From NCBI GenBank assembly GCA_034509425.1, contig JAVTVJ010000542.1:434001-498000 (forward strand): a DNA stretch of 64,000 bases. Direction: 5' to 3'. Of this stretch, positions 1 through 15,000 are shown in pieces. Source of the stretch: Eopsaltria australis (taxonomy: Eukaryota; Chordata; Aves; Passeriformes; Petroicidae). The position numbers and the translations under genes were made by a program. Position 1 is the stretch's first letter. Each line of letters starts with the position of its first letter. The notes beneath the pieces were generated by a model. It worked only from the letters and a program-made list of their open reading frames with translations, had not been told where the DNA came from and made no database searches.

Positions 1-3000
1 AGATCCCCCTCACTGTCTACAACTACCTGGCCCTGTGTGCAGAGGTAACAGCCCCTTCCTCGCTCCTGACTCGCTTCTGGGTCATCACCACGGCTGCTGA
101 GTGGTCTGCAGGTCACAGTAGATAATTTGCCAGGCTAACACAGAGGTGAGCTCAGCAGAGGTGCTTTGAGAAGATGGATATTGCTTTTTTCAACTCAAAT
201 AAATGTCATTGCTTTATTTATTTTTAGTTTCAAGCATATGTAGTAGTCTGAAGTGTCTTGCAGCACTTCAGAAAAACAAATGTTGAAAAATGCAGGGAAG
301 GCGATTTGGAATCTCGTGCTGAACCACATGGAAGAATTTCTTTCATAATCAAAAAGCTACCAAAAGTAGTTTATTTTGATGGATTTTTTTCCCCAAGAAA
401 TCCCATCTCCATTGCTGTTTTCTTCTCACACTCCCCATCTGCCCAGCTCCAGTAGCATCTCCTGGAAATACTTGTGGAATTGCTGAGCTGAAAGCACTGC
501 TCTCAGTCAAATCCATTGCTAAAAACTTTGAACAATGAATAATCTGCATTCTGTGATTTTTATGAAGAATTCTGTGGGTTTCACATCATTCACACAGATC
601 AGTTTGTCTTTGCAGCTGATATTTCCAATAAATGACATTTCTGAAACTTTCACAGGTCCACGTGAAGATTTCTGTCCCAAAAGGCATCAAGTTTGTTGGG
701 CACCCTGGGAAGCACCACCTGACCAGAAAAAAATGTGTGGCCCCTGGGGAAGCCAAACCCACGTCCATCGTTCTGTCCTTCAACGAGCTGGGCCTCAGCA
801 ACATCACGGGTACAGAGCTCTCAAAACACCTTCTTGGTGCTTGAAACAAGTGTTTCTTTTTATTCTTCTCTCAGGAGAAAATTCTTATGTCCCTGTTGCC
901 CCAATTCATTCATTCCACTTGCTGCCAGCTTGGCTTTTCAACCTCATTTATTGTAGGGACAAATTCCCTGCCTGTGATGCACAGAATGTACAAACAGACA
1001 GCAGGAGATTCTCTGGTCATCAGTTTTATTTGTTCATGCAAGGCTGGACCTGTTAGATTTCCCTGAAGAGACCAGTGGAAATTTTTAAACAAGAGAAAAA
1101 CAACAAATTCTGTGTTGCCTTTTAACAAATAAGCCCAGTAAAAAGCGTGTGACACTGAAAACCAGAAAGTTTCTCTGTTTCCACGTGACTGTTCAAATAT
1201 TGCCTGGTTTTAGATCACTCAAATCTGGATAAAGGGAATGAGAGAAAGAGGTAATTACAGAATACTTGATGTATTGTTAATCAGCTGTTTCTAATTAGTT
1301 TAGATCTCTTTAACTTCTAGAGATCTTCCCATCTCAAAAATCTCTGCTGCTTTTCCCCTTCTGTTTCTTAGCAAAAGCTTTTGCCTATGGTGGGACCAAC
1401 TGCTGCCAGGAGGGGATGCAGACCCCAAAGAATGGCAAACACTCAGAGGATTCTTACCTGGACAAAAGGACCCCCGTGGGGGTGGATTATGTTCGTAGCA
1501 GTGTCATTATTGAGGTGAGAAAACATGAATTTATGATAATTCAGGGAAAAAAACCACTTGGGCAAAGTGTGAAATCAAAAGTGAATAGGTTTATAAAGAT
1601 CCTCAAGCTGATTTAGTGTTAGGGAGATTGGAAATAATCAGCTTTAGTGGTGCTGGTGCAGAAAGAGCCCGTTTGGTTCTGAGCTCCTCTGGTGAATCTT
1701 CAACACTGTTCAGGAGGAAAAGGAATGGAAAATTTATGGGATAAACTTGTCCTGTTAATCTAAGAAATGTGATAAAATGTGAGGTTCTCTGGCAGTGCTT
1801 AGCACTGCCCCAGCTAACAGAACACTGTGCCATCACTCTCCTGTGAAGGACATAAACCACTGTACAGCAGCAAAAATAATTCCTGTATTTTCCAAGATAA
1901 ACTGGAAACTGTTCCTGCTAATTCAAGCCCTGTGGTTTATGTGTGGATTTCTGTCTTTCTATAGCCAGAGGGACTGTCCAGAGAATACACCTACAGTGTG
2001 TTCTTCTGCCCAAATGGTAAGTTCATGATTTGAATGAGATATTCAGTTTGTTTGATTCAGTTTTAAAAAGAAACATTTGGCTTCATCTCATTAAAAAAAA
2101 AAAAAAAATTAAAAAAATCTTTGTTTCCATTTCTCTGTGATTGATGAGTTATGGTGTGTAGGAAGAACTTGTGAATAAAGAGTCTTTCTTACCTGGCTGG
2201 CTAATTATGAATTTGCTCTAACTGCCCAAGTGATTTCTGGAAATGGCCATTAAATTCCTTTACTTTATGGAACAGTTTCAGTATTCAGCACTGTGGACAG
2301 TAACTGGGACTGTACTTTATTTTCAGCTGGTGTTTTAAGATTCAGTTCTGGAATCAGTCTGTCCTTTCTGCCAGAGATTTGGATAGCTCAGAGCTGGCTC
2401 CAGTAGCTAAAAACAGAGATGCTTTTGACCACTAGACCAGAACTGAAAGATCACTTGCTGAGTTCATGAGAAATTCAGCTGAGCAGTTTGAAGGATTTTC
2501 TGCCTTGAAGGGGATAAAAATAAAAGACAAGAAGCAACATCCCTGTGTATTTTAATACTTCAAAAGAAGCTGGGAAAAAACCCCATGTATTAGGGAAGAT
2601 CTGTTTGAATTTTAGTTCCCATGTACTTAGGAAAGATCCGTTTGAATTTGAGCGAACAGCCAGGGGTTATTTTTGATGTCTGCAAGATGAGCTCTAATTC
2701 TTACAACACTCCACTGTTTTTCTGACTAGAGAAAATACACATTTCCACACCTAACAAATACGAGTACCAGTACATGCAGAAACCTGCCCAGATGAGCCAC
2801 TTTGACATTGCTGTGAAGGCTCACAATGATGCCCACCTGGCCCTGTCCTCTGGCCCCCACGACATGGCAGAGATGACAGAAATTGTCATCGGGGGACAGC
2901 AGAACACCAAAACCTGGATCTCCAGCAGCAAAATGGGAGAGCCAGTGGCCAGCAGGGACACACCTGGCATCCTCTCCTGGGATGAATTCCGCAGCTTCTG

Positions 3001-6000
3001 GATCAGCTGGAAAAATGGAGTTATCCAGGTACTGAATTCAGCTGTGTGATGGTCTGGAAATCTTTTTAAAGAGTTTGAGCACACACAGAGCAGGTTTTCC
3101 TTGGTGGAGAAGGTGGGAGGTTCATCCCTGTTGCCTTTTCCCTCTGAAGCCCTGATCAGGCTGTTTTGAGCAGAACAAATCTGCTTTTGCCACCATTATG
3201 TTCTCAGGACCTCAATCCTCAATGTTTTAGTGATGAAAGCCTTGAAGGCTGAGCCTGTGGAATTCTCACTGAACTTCCTTGGACTGTTCTGTGGGTGGGA
3301 AAGAGAGAGGAGGTGCCCCAGCACACGAGGCAGGGTGATTCCATGTGTGTGGGCTGCTGGAACTCCGTGGTTTCTTGTCCCTTTCAGGTTGGCCACGGTA
3401 CTCGGGCGCTAAACGAATCTATAATTGTGGAGTGGACAGTCCCCAAACAGCTTGAGGTGAAGTACATTGGCTTTTCCACAGGCTGGGGGTCAATGGGAGA
3501 GTTTAAAATTTGGAGAAAAGAAGAGACTGATGAAAATCACAATGAAGCATTTACTCTTGGAGTTCCCCACAACATAATTCCAGGATCAGAAAGAGCTACG
3601 GCTTCAATAATAGGTATCAATTATCAGGAGGTATCACTTAGGTACCTCTTGTCAAATGTGAACAGATGCTCCAGCTGCTACTTCTGACCAGTACTTGAGT
3701 CATGCACTCCAGATAAGATAGTCACAGGCACTTTAAAAGGTTTATTACTGCTTAATTCTGGGCCAGATCATTCTTTGGGGTTTCTTTGTCACTTGTTTGA
3801 AGCCTGTTTGGGTTGACAGTGGCTTGAAGTTGATGCCACATGAGGGGCTTTGTCTGTCACAGTTCACAGTATTTATTTCATTATCATCCCCATCACAAAT
3901 GGTGCCGTGTTCTAAACTGGTCTAAACTGGGAAGTCATGGATAATCAAAGGCTGAAATGTGGAATTTCTTTGACCCAACAAGAGATTGAAGGACTAAGAT
4001 TTAACAGCTGAAGGACTTCCCACTGATGTCACAGTTTGTTTAAGCTGACTCTGTGGTAGCCAGGAGATTTTGGTGCAGTCAGGAGGGGGTCAATCATAAA
4101 ACACCAAAAGGAAACCTTGATTGCCTGATCCTGAACATTTCCCCTCTCTCTCAAACAGGAGATGTGATGGGTCCTACTCTGAACAACCTGGACAACCTGC
4201 TGAGGTTGCCCTTTGGCTGTGGGGAGCAGAACATGATCCATTTTGCTCCCAATGTCTTTGTCCTCAAATACCTGCAGAAAACCAAGCAGCTCAGCCACGA
4301 GGTGGAGGTTGAAGCCACCGATTACCTTGTTCAAGGTAACTCATTATAATTGAATTTACAGATGGAGAAAAGGCTTTCAAGTCATAGTTTTACATTACCT
4401 GTTAATTTTTCTAATCAAGAATAGCCCAAGTGATGAGGATTCAGCATTTCTTGCAGGATAATCTCAGAGTGTGACAGATTTTGATGGCAAGATGTTTTCC
4501 CTTGATGTGTGACCTGTGTTTCCCTTCAGTAACTCCTAGTTCAGATATTTATTGATTTATCTTTTTTCCCCCTAGCTGATTTCTATGTTTAAACATTTTA
4601 GAAAGTAAAGGAAAATGAAATTTAGTAAAAATCTGTATATTTAGGGGATTTTACCTTATTCATAAATTATCTTTTCAAGCCTTTAGTCACTAGAGTTATG
4701 ACTCTTTTCTGGACTTTTTTTTAGGAGCTTTTTCTTAGTAACACAATACCAAAAATCAAAATTTAATATCCAAAGTAGTTACAAGCCTTCATTACATGGC
4801 ACTAGGTTATGTGTCCTTTCAGTGTCCTGTCCTACTTTACTGAGCAGCTCAAAACAACCTTTCTTTTTTTTTTGCACTGTTTTTCTCAGCATTTGTTTTG
4901 GGAAGAGCCACATGCAAAATAGTTTTATAACCAAGTGCAATTCTCAGCACAAGTAAGAATTCGGAGATCATTAAAAACAAGAGTGACCCAAAGGGACAAA
5001 GCTCTCTTGTGTGTGAGTCACACAATAGTCATGTCATGAAATCAGAGGTGACAGGGTTAGGTGGTTCTCCTCTGAAAATATAAATATCAAATGTAATATG
5101 TGAGATATTTCTTGTGTTCAGCAGTAAAAGCCCAGTGCTGCTTCCTCTGCCTGGCTCCAGTCACTTCACTTGTAATTTTCTGTGCTTGCTGAGAGCAGTG
5201 AGGCAAAGGGGATTTGTTCATGGCCCGAGTCAGTGTTTCCTTTGCAACATCATTTGCTTTTGTTTCTTTTCATGAATCTGCAAACCTTCCAGGTTTTTGG
5301 CTCCGAACCCTGTTTGCTAATTAACCCTTACAGAAGAAACCCCCAAGAGTTTTAAACCCTTCTGTGTTTGCTGGAGCCCTGCCAAGTGTAAGGTTTAGAT
5401 GGGAAATGCTCACTCCAGAAGGCTTTTGTGATTTACCAAGCCAGAAAACTTCTTCATCCCTTAATCATCCATCACAGAAAGTGCTGATACAATTCCTGTG
5501 TACTCCCTCTTTTTTAGAAGGGTCTTGGGCTAAACCAGTCACTATTTTTTCTCCTTTCCCACAAAAAAGCAGGTGAGCAGGGGAAAACTGGAGAGGGGAA
5601 CCTCTCCAGTGAGAACCAGCATCCAGAGGAGTGTTTAGAAAAGAGAAGGGTTCAGAAGAGCAAACAAGACAGAAAGTCTGTGCCACTCCCAACCAACAAG
5701 CAAAGAAGAATAACAGCAAGAGCAATTAATTCAACCCAGAATCCCAGAGTCACAAAATATCCTGGGTTGGAAGGGATCATCAAGTCCAGCTCTGGAATGA
5801 ATGGCCCATCAAGGGGTCAGACCCACAGCCTTGGCAGTATTGGCACCATGAACACTCAAAAAGAGAAGAACAGAAACAATGAGAAGAGGGATATAAAACA
5901 TGAGGACTTCATGTGTCCATTGACACTCTGGAAATGAGCACTGAGGAGCTGTTTAAGCAAGAAGTGCTCAGTAGTAAATTGTATCTGAGGGCTGCAGGGG

Positions 6001-9000
6001 GGAAAAGCAATTTAATTGAATTTAACACCTATTTTTATGGAGGAAGAAACAAATAATACCATTACTCAGGCTTTCTGCCACATACCTCTACCTATCCCAC
6101 AACCACCAGATAAAGATGGGGTGGCTACAAGAGCATCATCAATCTCCAGGTCTTTGTTCCTCCTATTTTTCAGGCCATTGAGGGGCTACAGAGCAATTTG
6201 GGAAGTGTGGGAGTCATGGGCAGCCCCTCCTCAGGGATGGAGGAGCTGCCTGTATCTGCAGAAGTCAGCAGAGAAACTTCACCTCTGGGAATGAAACAAT
6301 AATCCCATAAAACTCCCATAAGAACATCTTGTGGTGTGGGATAAAACACCTCCTCCTGTGCTGCAGGGTTCAGCAGCCATTCAATGTCTTCTGACACAAT
6401 CTTCTTGCAGATTGGGCTTTTCCTTGTCAGAAATATCCACCCTGGAGGGTTTGACTGCAGTGGGTGTTTTAGATCTTTATCCAAGTGTGTGTTGTGTGTT
6501 CATCCACGTGGAGGCTTTGTTAGGATGAGCAGCTCATGGTCACAGACAAACAAATTTGAGAAGCAAATTATTTTCCTGGTAGAAAGAGCATTTTGACTCT
6601 TTTCATTTTCAACCTCAGAAGAAATTCCAGGAGAGAGTTTTTACCTTCAGCATTCACCTTGTTAATAATGATGTCTAAAACAAGCCCTGGGACAGCCCTT
6701 GCAGCTGGGAGGTGCCCACGTGCACTGAGATCACACCTGGTGTTTTTATGTCACATGAAGTTGTTCCAAGCAACAGCTTTGGGAAAAGTCTGAATCCAGC
6801 TGCAATGTCACAGGCAAAACGTTTTCATTTGTAAGTGGAAGTAAAATAGAAGGAGAATGGCTGTATGCTTAAGTGAAAACCTTTTGATATTGCATTTTTT
6901 TATGAGAAGTATCAGATTTTCAGCATTTCCAGTGTCCAAAAGGCAGGAGCTGTGGTGTTCCAGATGTTTTCCTGAGCAGATTTCTGGATAAAGTGCACAC
7001 AGAGCTGGCTCTCACTCACAGCAGAATAAGGAGCTGCCTGGGGCAGCACAATCCCTTACACAAGTGCCAGATGTTCTGAGTCTTCATTCACTTTAAATAC
7101 TCGTTTTCCTCTGTGTGAGGAGATTTTGGACTCCCTCAAATCTTTTTTTTTCCAGGCTACCAGCGCCAGCTGACCTACAAGAGGCAGGATGGCTCCTACA
7201 GTGCTTTTGGGGAGAGGGACTCATCAGGGAGCATGTGGTGAGTGGCTGTTTAGAACTGGCTTAGCAAAGTGCTAAGCGTTTGCTAAAGGAGAGAAACACA
7301 CAATTGGCTGGGAAAGGGGAGTCATTTTCCAGCTTCCCTCATGGTGTCACACACAGTGGAGAGCAGAAATGATACAATGATATTCAGTGACTACAGAATT
7401 GCTGAGTGCTCTCTCTGCATCAGAGATGTGTTGTAGGTGATTCAGGAGCAGTCAAGAGAGTCAAATCTTCTGATTAGCCCAGATTTCAGGAACAAAAGCT
7501 GTAATTAAGGATCATATCTGCAGCTGGAGTAGCAATTATGGGGCATTTAAGCACCTAATTCCATTAGGGAATGGAGTTTTACCTGAAGCATGTGCAGGGA
7601 AATGTGCTGTCTGTACAAGTGGCAGAGACTTCTCTCAGGGTAGGTAAAAAATCCACCAAAACCAACTCAAACCCTTCAAAGACACCCTCACACCATGTGC
7701 TTTCCATCCCCTCTGGATGGAACAGGATGGATTGATGCTCTGGGAATAAGAAACAGAGTGAAACAGCAGGAGAGCCAGAATTGTGAATCCGCGGGGTCAG
7801 AGCTGTCCCCTGAGCCTGGGAGATTCGTGTGACATCAACCCCGAGTGTCACCCCCCAACTCTGGAGGTCCTGGGCTGCATCCCTCTGCTCCATCTGCTCC
7901 ATCCCTCTTTGGGTTTTCACTGATTCCCTCCCCAGCCCATGGCAGGGAAGCCCCAGTGCTGCTCCTCACTCTTCCTGAGATGGGGAATCTCAGCCCCGGC
8001 ATCTCCCAGCCCCTGGATGTGAAATATGGTGACACAGAATTACTCAACACTCCAGAAATCCCCTGCCAGGCAGCAGAGTTTGCTACCCTCCCATTCCTCA
8101 GGGGCTTGTAAAGGCAATGACTCAATCCCCTGGAGCTGGCCAGGGCTCACACTTGTTGTCAGAGGTTTAGAATTCCAAAAACACTTCTGGTGCTTTCTTA
8201 AGTCTTAATTCTGTATAAAGTGTAACACAGCTTCAGGCTGGAGGGAAGGATCTGCATTTCTTGTGAGAAATATATTGATTCTTAATTTAGAAATATTGAT
8301 TCTTAGCTTAAAAACTTAAATCATTTGAGCAGATGAGCTCCTATAAAAAAGAATTATATTCAAAGTGTGCCATAATTATGACAAATATATCTGTGAGTTC
8401 TGCTTTTCAGTTTAGTTTGTTGACCTTGGATCCTTTTCTTATCCAAAGCCTGGACAGTGTTCAGGTGCTTTTATGTCCCATGAACAACAACAACAATATT
8501 TAGTGTTTCCCAACAAGGTTTTTTTTCAATTTGTGCTTTCTAAGAATGTTGTTTTTCCCTTACTGATACTTTACTCTGAATTTGCTTTTTCAGTAAAGAT
8601 GATGAATTCATTTTTACAGGTTAACAGCTTTTGTCCTCAAGTCCTTTGCTCAGTCTCGTGGGTTTATTTTCATTGACCCCAAAGAACTCACAGCTGCCAA
8701 GGACTGGATCATCCAGCACCAGAAAGAAGATGGTTCTTTTCCTGCTATGGGCAGGATTCTAAACAAGGACATTCAGGTAAAAACCACCCAGGATCAACAT
8801 GCACCAAGAACATTTTTAAAGTTTTTATCAGAGCATGAAGTGATGCAGTTTGAATTTTGCACTTGAAAGTCTGGAATGCTACAGGGAGAACCAGGGGAAT
8901 TTCAGTCCAAAAAGGTCAATCAGAACGTGTCTGTGGGGTGTCCCCAGAGGAGGAAAAGCAAGATGTGAAGCCTCACAAAAAACTGCATTAAATGTGTCCT

Positions 9001-12000
9001 CAGGCTGCTGGCAGGGACAGCTGGCTCCAACCAGTGTGGCCTTGGGTTCCTAAATTTTGTACTCCTTGTGTGCAAAGCAGAAGGAATTTGATGATGCCTC
9101 AGCTTTTCCCCTACTTCTAACACATCCTTTGTATTATTTTAAAGTCTTTTTTTTTTTTTTTTTCTCCAGTGTCTTTTTCTCCCATTTTCATCCAGTGGTT
9201 TGTGTTGTTTGCCCTTCCAGGGTGGGATCCATGGGAAGATCTCCCTGACAGCTTATGTGGTTGCATCTCTTCTGGAAACAGGTGTCACTTCTGAGGTAAT
9301 AAAAATTCTCCAAAAAATTTCTCTATTCTTTTTTTTTTTTAACTTCATTTTGCTGCTGTTTGCCTTCAGTGCTCTCTAGAATGACTGACAGCATCCAGGG
9401 AAGAGAGGCTGCTGCAAAGCCTTGGGATTATTCTACAGTTAAGGAATCTGTTCTGAAGCTGTTCAAGGTGGTCTCCCACCCTTCAGCAATCAGCTCATGA
9501 TTATTCCATCAGGGTAAAACACTTCCCATCCCTCAACCTCTCCCAGAAATTACTGCAAAAAGAGTTTTCTGCCTCGTAGCTTCAAACTGAGTGCAGCCTG
9601 TGCAGATCCTGGTCTCTTGCCTGCAGAGACTCAGAAATCCTGGCTTGGTGCTAAAAGCAGTTTAACTTGGGGATCCAGGGAACTCTTGTGGTCTGGCTTG
9701 GCTGCAGTGGCCAAAATGCTACTGCTGTTAGATTCCAGTCCTTTGGAGAGCTGAGCTCCTGAAATGTGCTGGATTGAGGGCTCTGGAGGAAAATGTTCCT
9801 GTTCTTTGCAATGAGACAGGGCAGGAACGCTGCAAAAAAAAGAGAAGCAGCTATGGAGGAATGGGCAATTCCACTGGGAAAAAAACCCAAATTTCCAGTA
9901 CAACTGGTGGGGTTTAGGGATTCCTTCTTAAAACTCCTGGTAAAAGTGCTCCTGCCCTCTGATGTGTTTCTGCCAGCATGCAGTTTCACTAGAATGGAGA
10001 TGTTTAGATAAGATTAGAGTGGCACATTCCCACTCACTAGGACTGGGAAGGTGCTCCCTTGCAGATGTTGCCTTGCTCTCCAGCCAGGGGAGAGGGCAGT
10101 GGTGGCTGTGCACAGGCAGAGCTGCCTGGAAGGTGAAAAGAGGAGGGGCAGTGGGTGTTGCAGCATCTCTTGGTGTTCTGCTCTTGGACAAAAGGGTCCA
10201 TTCAGGCACAGCCCCTGAGTTTGTGGAGGTGTCAGAACCACCAGTGCCCACTCAGGAGCTCTGATAACCTCAGCACTCCTCCTGTGGAGCCTGAAGAGTG
10301 AGACCAGGCTGCTGCTGCAGGCAGATGCTCCCTAACCCCCTGTCCTTGTTGGACTGGAAGGTTTATAACCTTATTAAAGATTCAGAAAACCCTGCAGAGC
10401 TCAGGGATTAACTTCCTGCCTCCCTGTGAGCAGTGTCCCCCCCTGAGCAGTGATGTGATGCTCTCTCTGGGCTCTCTGTGCAGTTTCTGGGGATTCTGAT
10501 GGTTTTCCTGGAGGAGATTTGTGAGTGTTCCTAATGATCCGAGCTGGGAAACGAGCAAGGGGAAGGTTGGTGCCACAGGGAAATCAAAGGAAACCAAATT
10601 ACATCAAGTCCAATTAAATTGTTTCTATAAATTATCAGAGCCACGTTCCTGCAGGGTGAGGTCATTGGGGGAGTTAATAAAACATGTTTGTTGGCTGCAG
10701 GGACCCCTGGGAACCTTGGCCTTTATTATCCTCTGGCGTCTGCCAGACGCTCCGGAGTGTCAGGAACACAATCAAACCTCCAGTACAGAGCCCAGCCCTG
10801 CCCTGTTCTTCTGCTGCCTTGCAGGGGCACGAGATTTCTTCAGCTTTACTGGGGGAAAAGTGTGTCTCAGTGTTCTCCTAAATCATTCTTGCTCTGCTGT
10901 TTACTCCTTTTTTTTTTAATTTTTGGTGCATGGCTTTTCTTAGGGAAAGGAAAGTGTCAATGCCATTCTGCAGAGTGCAAAATGTATCTTTCCTAGTTTA
11001 TTGTGTGGTTTTTGTCGTTGTTTAAGTTTGCATTTTGTTGGGTTGTGTTTTTAATGGGTACGATGTAAAGTGTAATAAAGTGATTGCAACTTTTGAGACT
11101 GGTAAATAAATCTGGGCTCTTTCCCCTGTGAATGCAGGAAGAAAGAACAGCTGTGGACAAAGCAAAACACTTCCTGGAGTCCAACCTGTACTCGGCAGAA
11201 GATCCCTACACCACTGCCCTGAGTGCCTACGCCCTGACCCTGCTGCACAGCCCCGCTGCGGCCACCACGCTGCGCAGGATGAACAGCATGGCCATCACCC
11301 AAGGTAGGGACTGCCAGCACCCTGGGACTGCCACCACCCAAGGTAGGGACTGCCAACACCCTGGGACTGCCACCACCCAAGGCAGGGACTGCCAGCACCC
11401 TGGGACTGCCACCACCCAAGGCAGGGACTGCCACCACCCTGGGACTGCCACCACCCAAGGCAGGGACTGCCACAACCCTGGGACTGCCACCACCCAAGGC
11501 AGGGACTGCCAGCACCCTGGGACTGCCACCACCCAAGGCAGGGACTGCCAGCACCCTGGGACTGCCATCACTCAAGGCAGGGACTGCCAGCACCCTGGCA
11601 CTGCCATCACCTAAGGTAGGGACTGCCACAACCCTGGGACTGCCACAACCCTGGGACTGCCATCACCCAAGGTAGGGACTGCCACTACCCAAGGTAGGGA
11701 CTTCCATCACCCAAGGTAGGGACTGCCACCACCCAGGTACCTTCATGGCCATCAAGGTACTGTCACTACCCAGGTACCCTCAGGGCCACCACCCTGAGCT
11801 CTGCCCCCTCACAGGAACAAGCAGCCCAGCCTGAGTGCTGCATCTGAGCTGCTGGAGAGGATGGGGCTGGGGGATGAGGGATTCCTCACACCACAGTTCA
11901 GCTTTGTAAGGCAAGGATGCTCCTGGTTCTCTTTGGAAAGGGCTCCACACGTGTGGCTGATGCTAGGGGAAGGCAAGTGCAGCAGAATCACAGAATATCC

Positions 12001-15000
12001 TGAATTTCAAGGGATCAGCTCCTGAGTGAATGGCCCACACAGAGCTCAGAGCCACAGCCCTGGGCTTCAGCAGCACCATTCTCTAACCAGCAGAGTGAGT
12101 TCAGGTTGTTCAGGGGCTCTGCAGAGCTCTCCTCACAGTGACAGAGTTTGCCCTGTAACACCTCACATGCCCTGATGGTTCATTTTAATCCAAAATCCAA
12201 GAATTACCCGGTTTGTCTCATTGAATCATCTTTGCCATTCCAAAGGGAGCCTCTTGCCCAGGGACTGGGGAGGGACAGAGCAGCTCAGGGCACGGAGCTG
12301 ATGCAAAAGTGGAATTTGAGTCTTCCCCTGGAATTTGACTCTTTAGCTGCTCTCCTGCTCTAATAACACCCATATCCCATCTTTTCCTAGATGGCTTCAC
12401 ACACTGGAGCCTCACAGGAACCCTTGTCACCGATGAAGACACCTTCATGGGCTTTAATGATGGACTCTCTCAATCAGGTAATTGGGAATTCGTGGTGAAA
12501 AGGGAAGGGAAGCCTGCTCATATTGCAGTGAATTGTTTATAAAATACAGGATATTCTGGAATTGTCACTCAGCCAGGGCAGAGTCCAAATGAAAGAGAGC
12601 TCAGAAAAGGCAGGTAAAGTTATGCTGAAAGAATAAATGAGAGACAGAGCAAGATGTGGTCTGGAGAGGACAGGCTTTTCTGCCCTAGCTGTCTCATCAG
12701 CTTTCACTACAGTTTTATAAAGACAGAAGAGTGAGAGTCACATGGGATTCTATGAGGGAGCAGTAATTTGAAATGGAAATCTGAGGGAATTCAAATATAT
12801 TTCATTTTAGAGCTATTTATCTTTGTTTTCAAATGTCTTATGGAGGTGAAGCATCCTGGGTGCAGACATTTTAACTTCCCTTTTCCTGTGTTTACTTCTA
12901 CAGACTCCTAACTTTTAAAAATTAATTTTCAGTTAGCAAATATTCACAGAACTATCTCTAGACTTGCCTAAATTCTCACTTCTAGGTGATATTTTAATTT
13001 ATTTTTTTTAATTCACCCCTCTTTCAGTTGTTTCTGCAGAAGTAGAAATGACATCTTATGCCCTTCTGACCTACACACTCCTGGGGGACGTGGCCTCTGC
13101 ACTCCCTGTGGTCAAGTGGCTCTCCCAGCAGAGGAATGCACTGGGAGGATTCTCATCTACTCAGGTGGGCTGCCTCTGGAAAAGGGGGATGCATGCATTG
13201 ACAATTGCTTCAGGAATGCAGAGTTTCCATCTTCCTGACAGAAATTGTTTGTGTAAGAAAAAAAACTTTCCAGTGCTCTTCACTGCTTCCTTCTTGGCCT
13301 GGTAATCTGAAAGGAACCCAGACTTGGTCCTCAGAGGTGCCTTTGATAGGAAAAGTGAGCACAGCCTGATGTTTCTTTTGCCATATGAATTACTAAGGAA
13401 TATTTGGCCACCTGGAGCTGAGCAGAGCTGTTTGGAAGTTTCCTGTGCTCCTGCATTCTCCACTATTCTGATTTCTCCCTCTTCTGACCCCCAGGACACC
13501 TGTGTGGCCCTGCAGGCTCTGGCTGAATATGCCATCCTTTCCTATGTTGGAGGAGTCAACCTGACCATTTCCTTGGCTTCCACTAACCTGGACTACCAGG
13601 AGACCTTTGAGCTTAACAAGATGAATAAAAAAGTCCTCCAGACTGCGGTGGTAGGTGGTTCTGTGCAGGCAGGTTTATAAATCAGGCCATGTGAGCTGGG
13701 TTCTGAGTGAGGACCTGGATCAGTGATGGTAAAAGCACAAATAAAGCACTGATTCCTGTGGGACTTTGTGGCTTTGTGGCTGGGTTCTGCCATGAAGGAG
13801 ACAGCACCCCAAATTAAAGGCATTTTTCACCATAACCAATGCCTGATGTTTATCTTGTGCTGCTGTTTGTCTCTGCCATTGGAAGTGCAGGTGGTGGAAG
13901 AGACTGAGCCATGCTCACTTCACTTCTGCAGTGTCCTTTTAAAGGTATTCTGTACAGAATAGAGCTAAATTTAATATTCATTTCCATTCTGAGTGCCATG
14001 TCTTGTCTGTGTCTCACCTGTGGATTCTCCCCAGATCCCCAGTATTCCAACAGGGCTGTTTGTGAGTGCCAAAGGTGAAGGCTGCTGCCTGATGCAGGTA
14101 AGGCTGCCCTGGGGCTGGGGAAAGCCTGGGAGCAGATGATCTCTGACCTCACAGCCTGTTTGCTGCTTTTTGTAATCCCACTTTGCTGCGGGGGAAGGAC
14201 TCACACCTGGAATTTCTCCCAAAATAGCTCTATAACGTGGTGCTGCTTTAATTTATGGGAGTGAATGTGACAGTACCAGATTTTGTACAGGTTATATGGA
14301 GATAGAGCTGTGTGGTAAAGCCTCTGTTGCCTCTGTGCCTGCCCTTCCCTCCCTCTGGAGAGATCTTCTGTCTGTGCTGGTCCTTATGGGACATTTGTAG
14401 ACGCTCTCAAACACTGGAGCTGTAATAAATCCCCCTGATTTGTTTTGCTTTTCCCTTTTCCTGCTGCAGATCGATGTCACTTACAATGTACCTGATCCTA
14501 TTGCCAAACCAGCCTTCCAGCTCCTGGTGAACCTGAAGGAGCCCAAGGCAGAGCAGCACCTGCAAGCCCCGACCCCGCTGCGCTCGGCCTCGGCCGACGA
14601 GAACCGCTCGGAGTCCCTGCTCAGGGACAGGGCCCTGGGGGACGACGAGGACCCGGCCTCAGACCAGGACCACCGAGAGTACAAAGTCATCCTGGAGACC
14701 TGCACGAGGTAGGGAATGGCAGCCCTGCTCCCCACAGAAGGTTTGGTTTGCTGATCAGCCCCTGTGTGCCAGGGAAACAGCGAGTTCTCGCTCGCTGCGC
14801 TGTGCCCCTTACCCTGCTTGAGATCCAGAACTTCCAGCCACCACTGTGGGTTGTAGGACAGAGTCACCCCGAGGTCACTCTTGAGCATTTCAGTGCCAAG
14901 TGTGTGTCAAAGGTAGGGAAATAAGAACAACTCCTTGAGGTTTTATCACTGAGTTTCGTTATTGCCTCTCCAAACCCTGAAGATGATAAATGGGATGTCA

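Noticed and set aside
11051..11629. 192-codon and 114-codon minus-strand ORFs made of [17 protein letters not shown] repeats
   Set aside because: Antisense reading of the 39-bp minisatellite; stop-free only because the unit length is a multiple of three.
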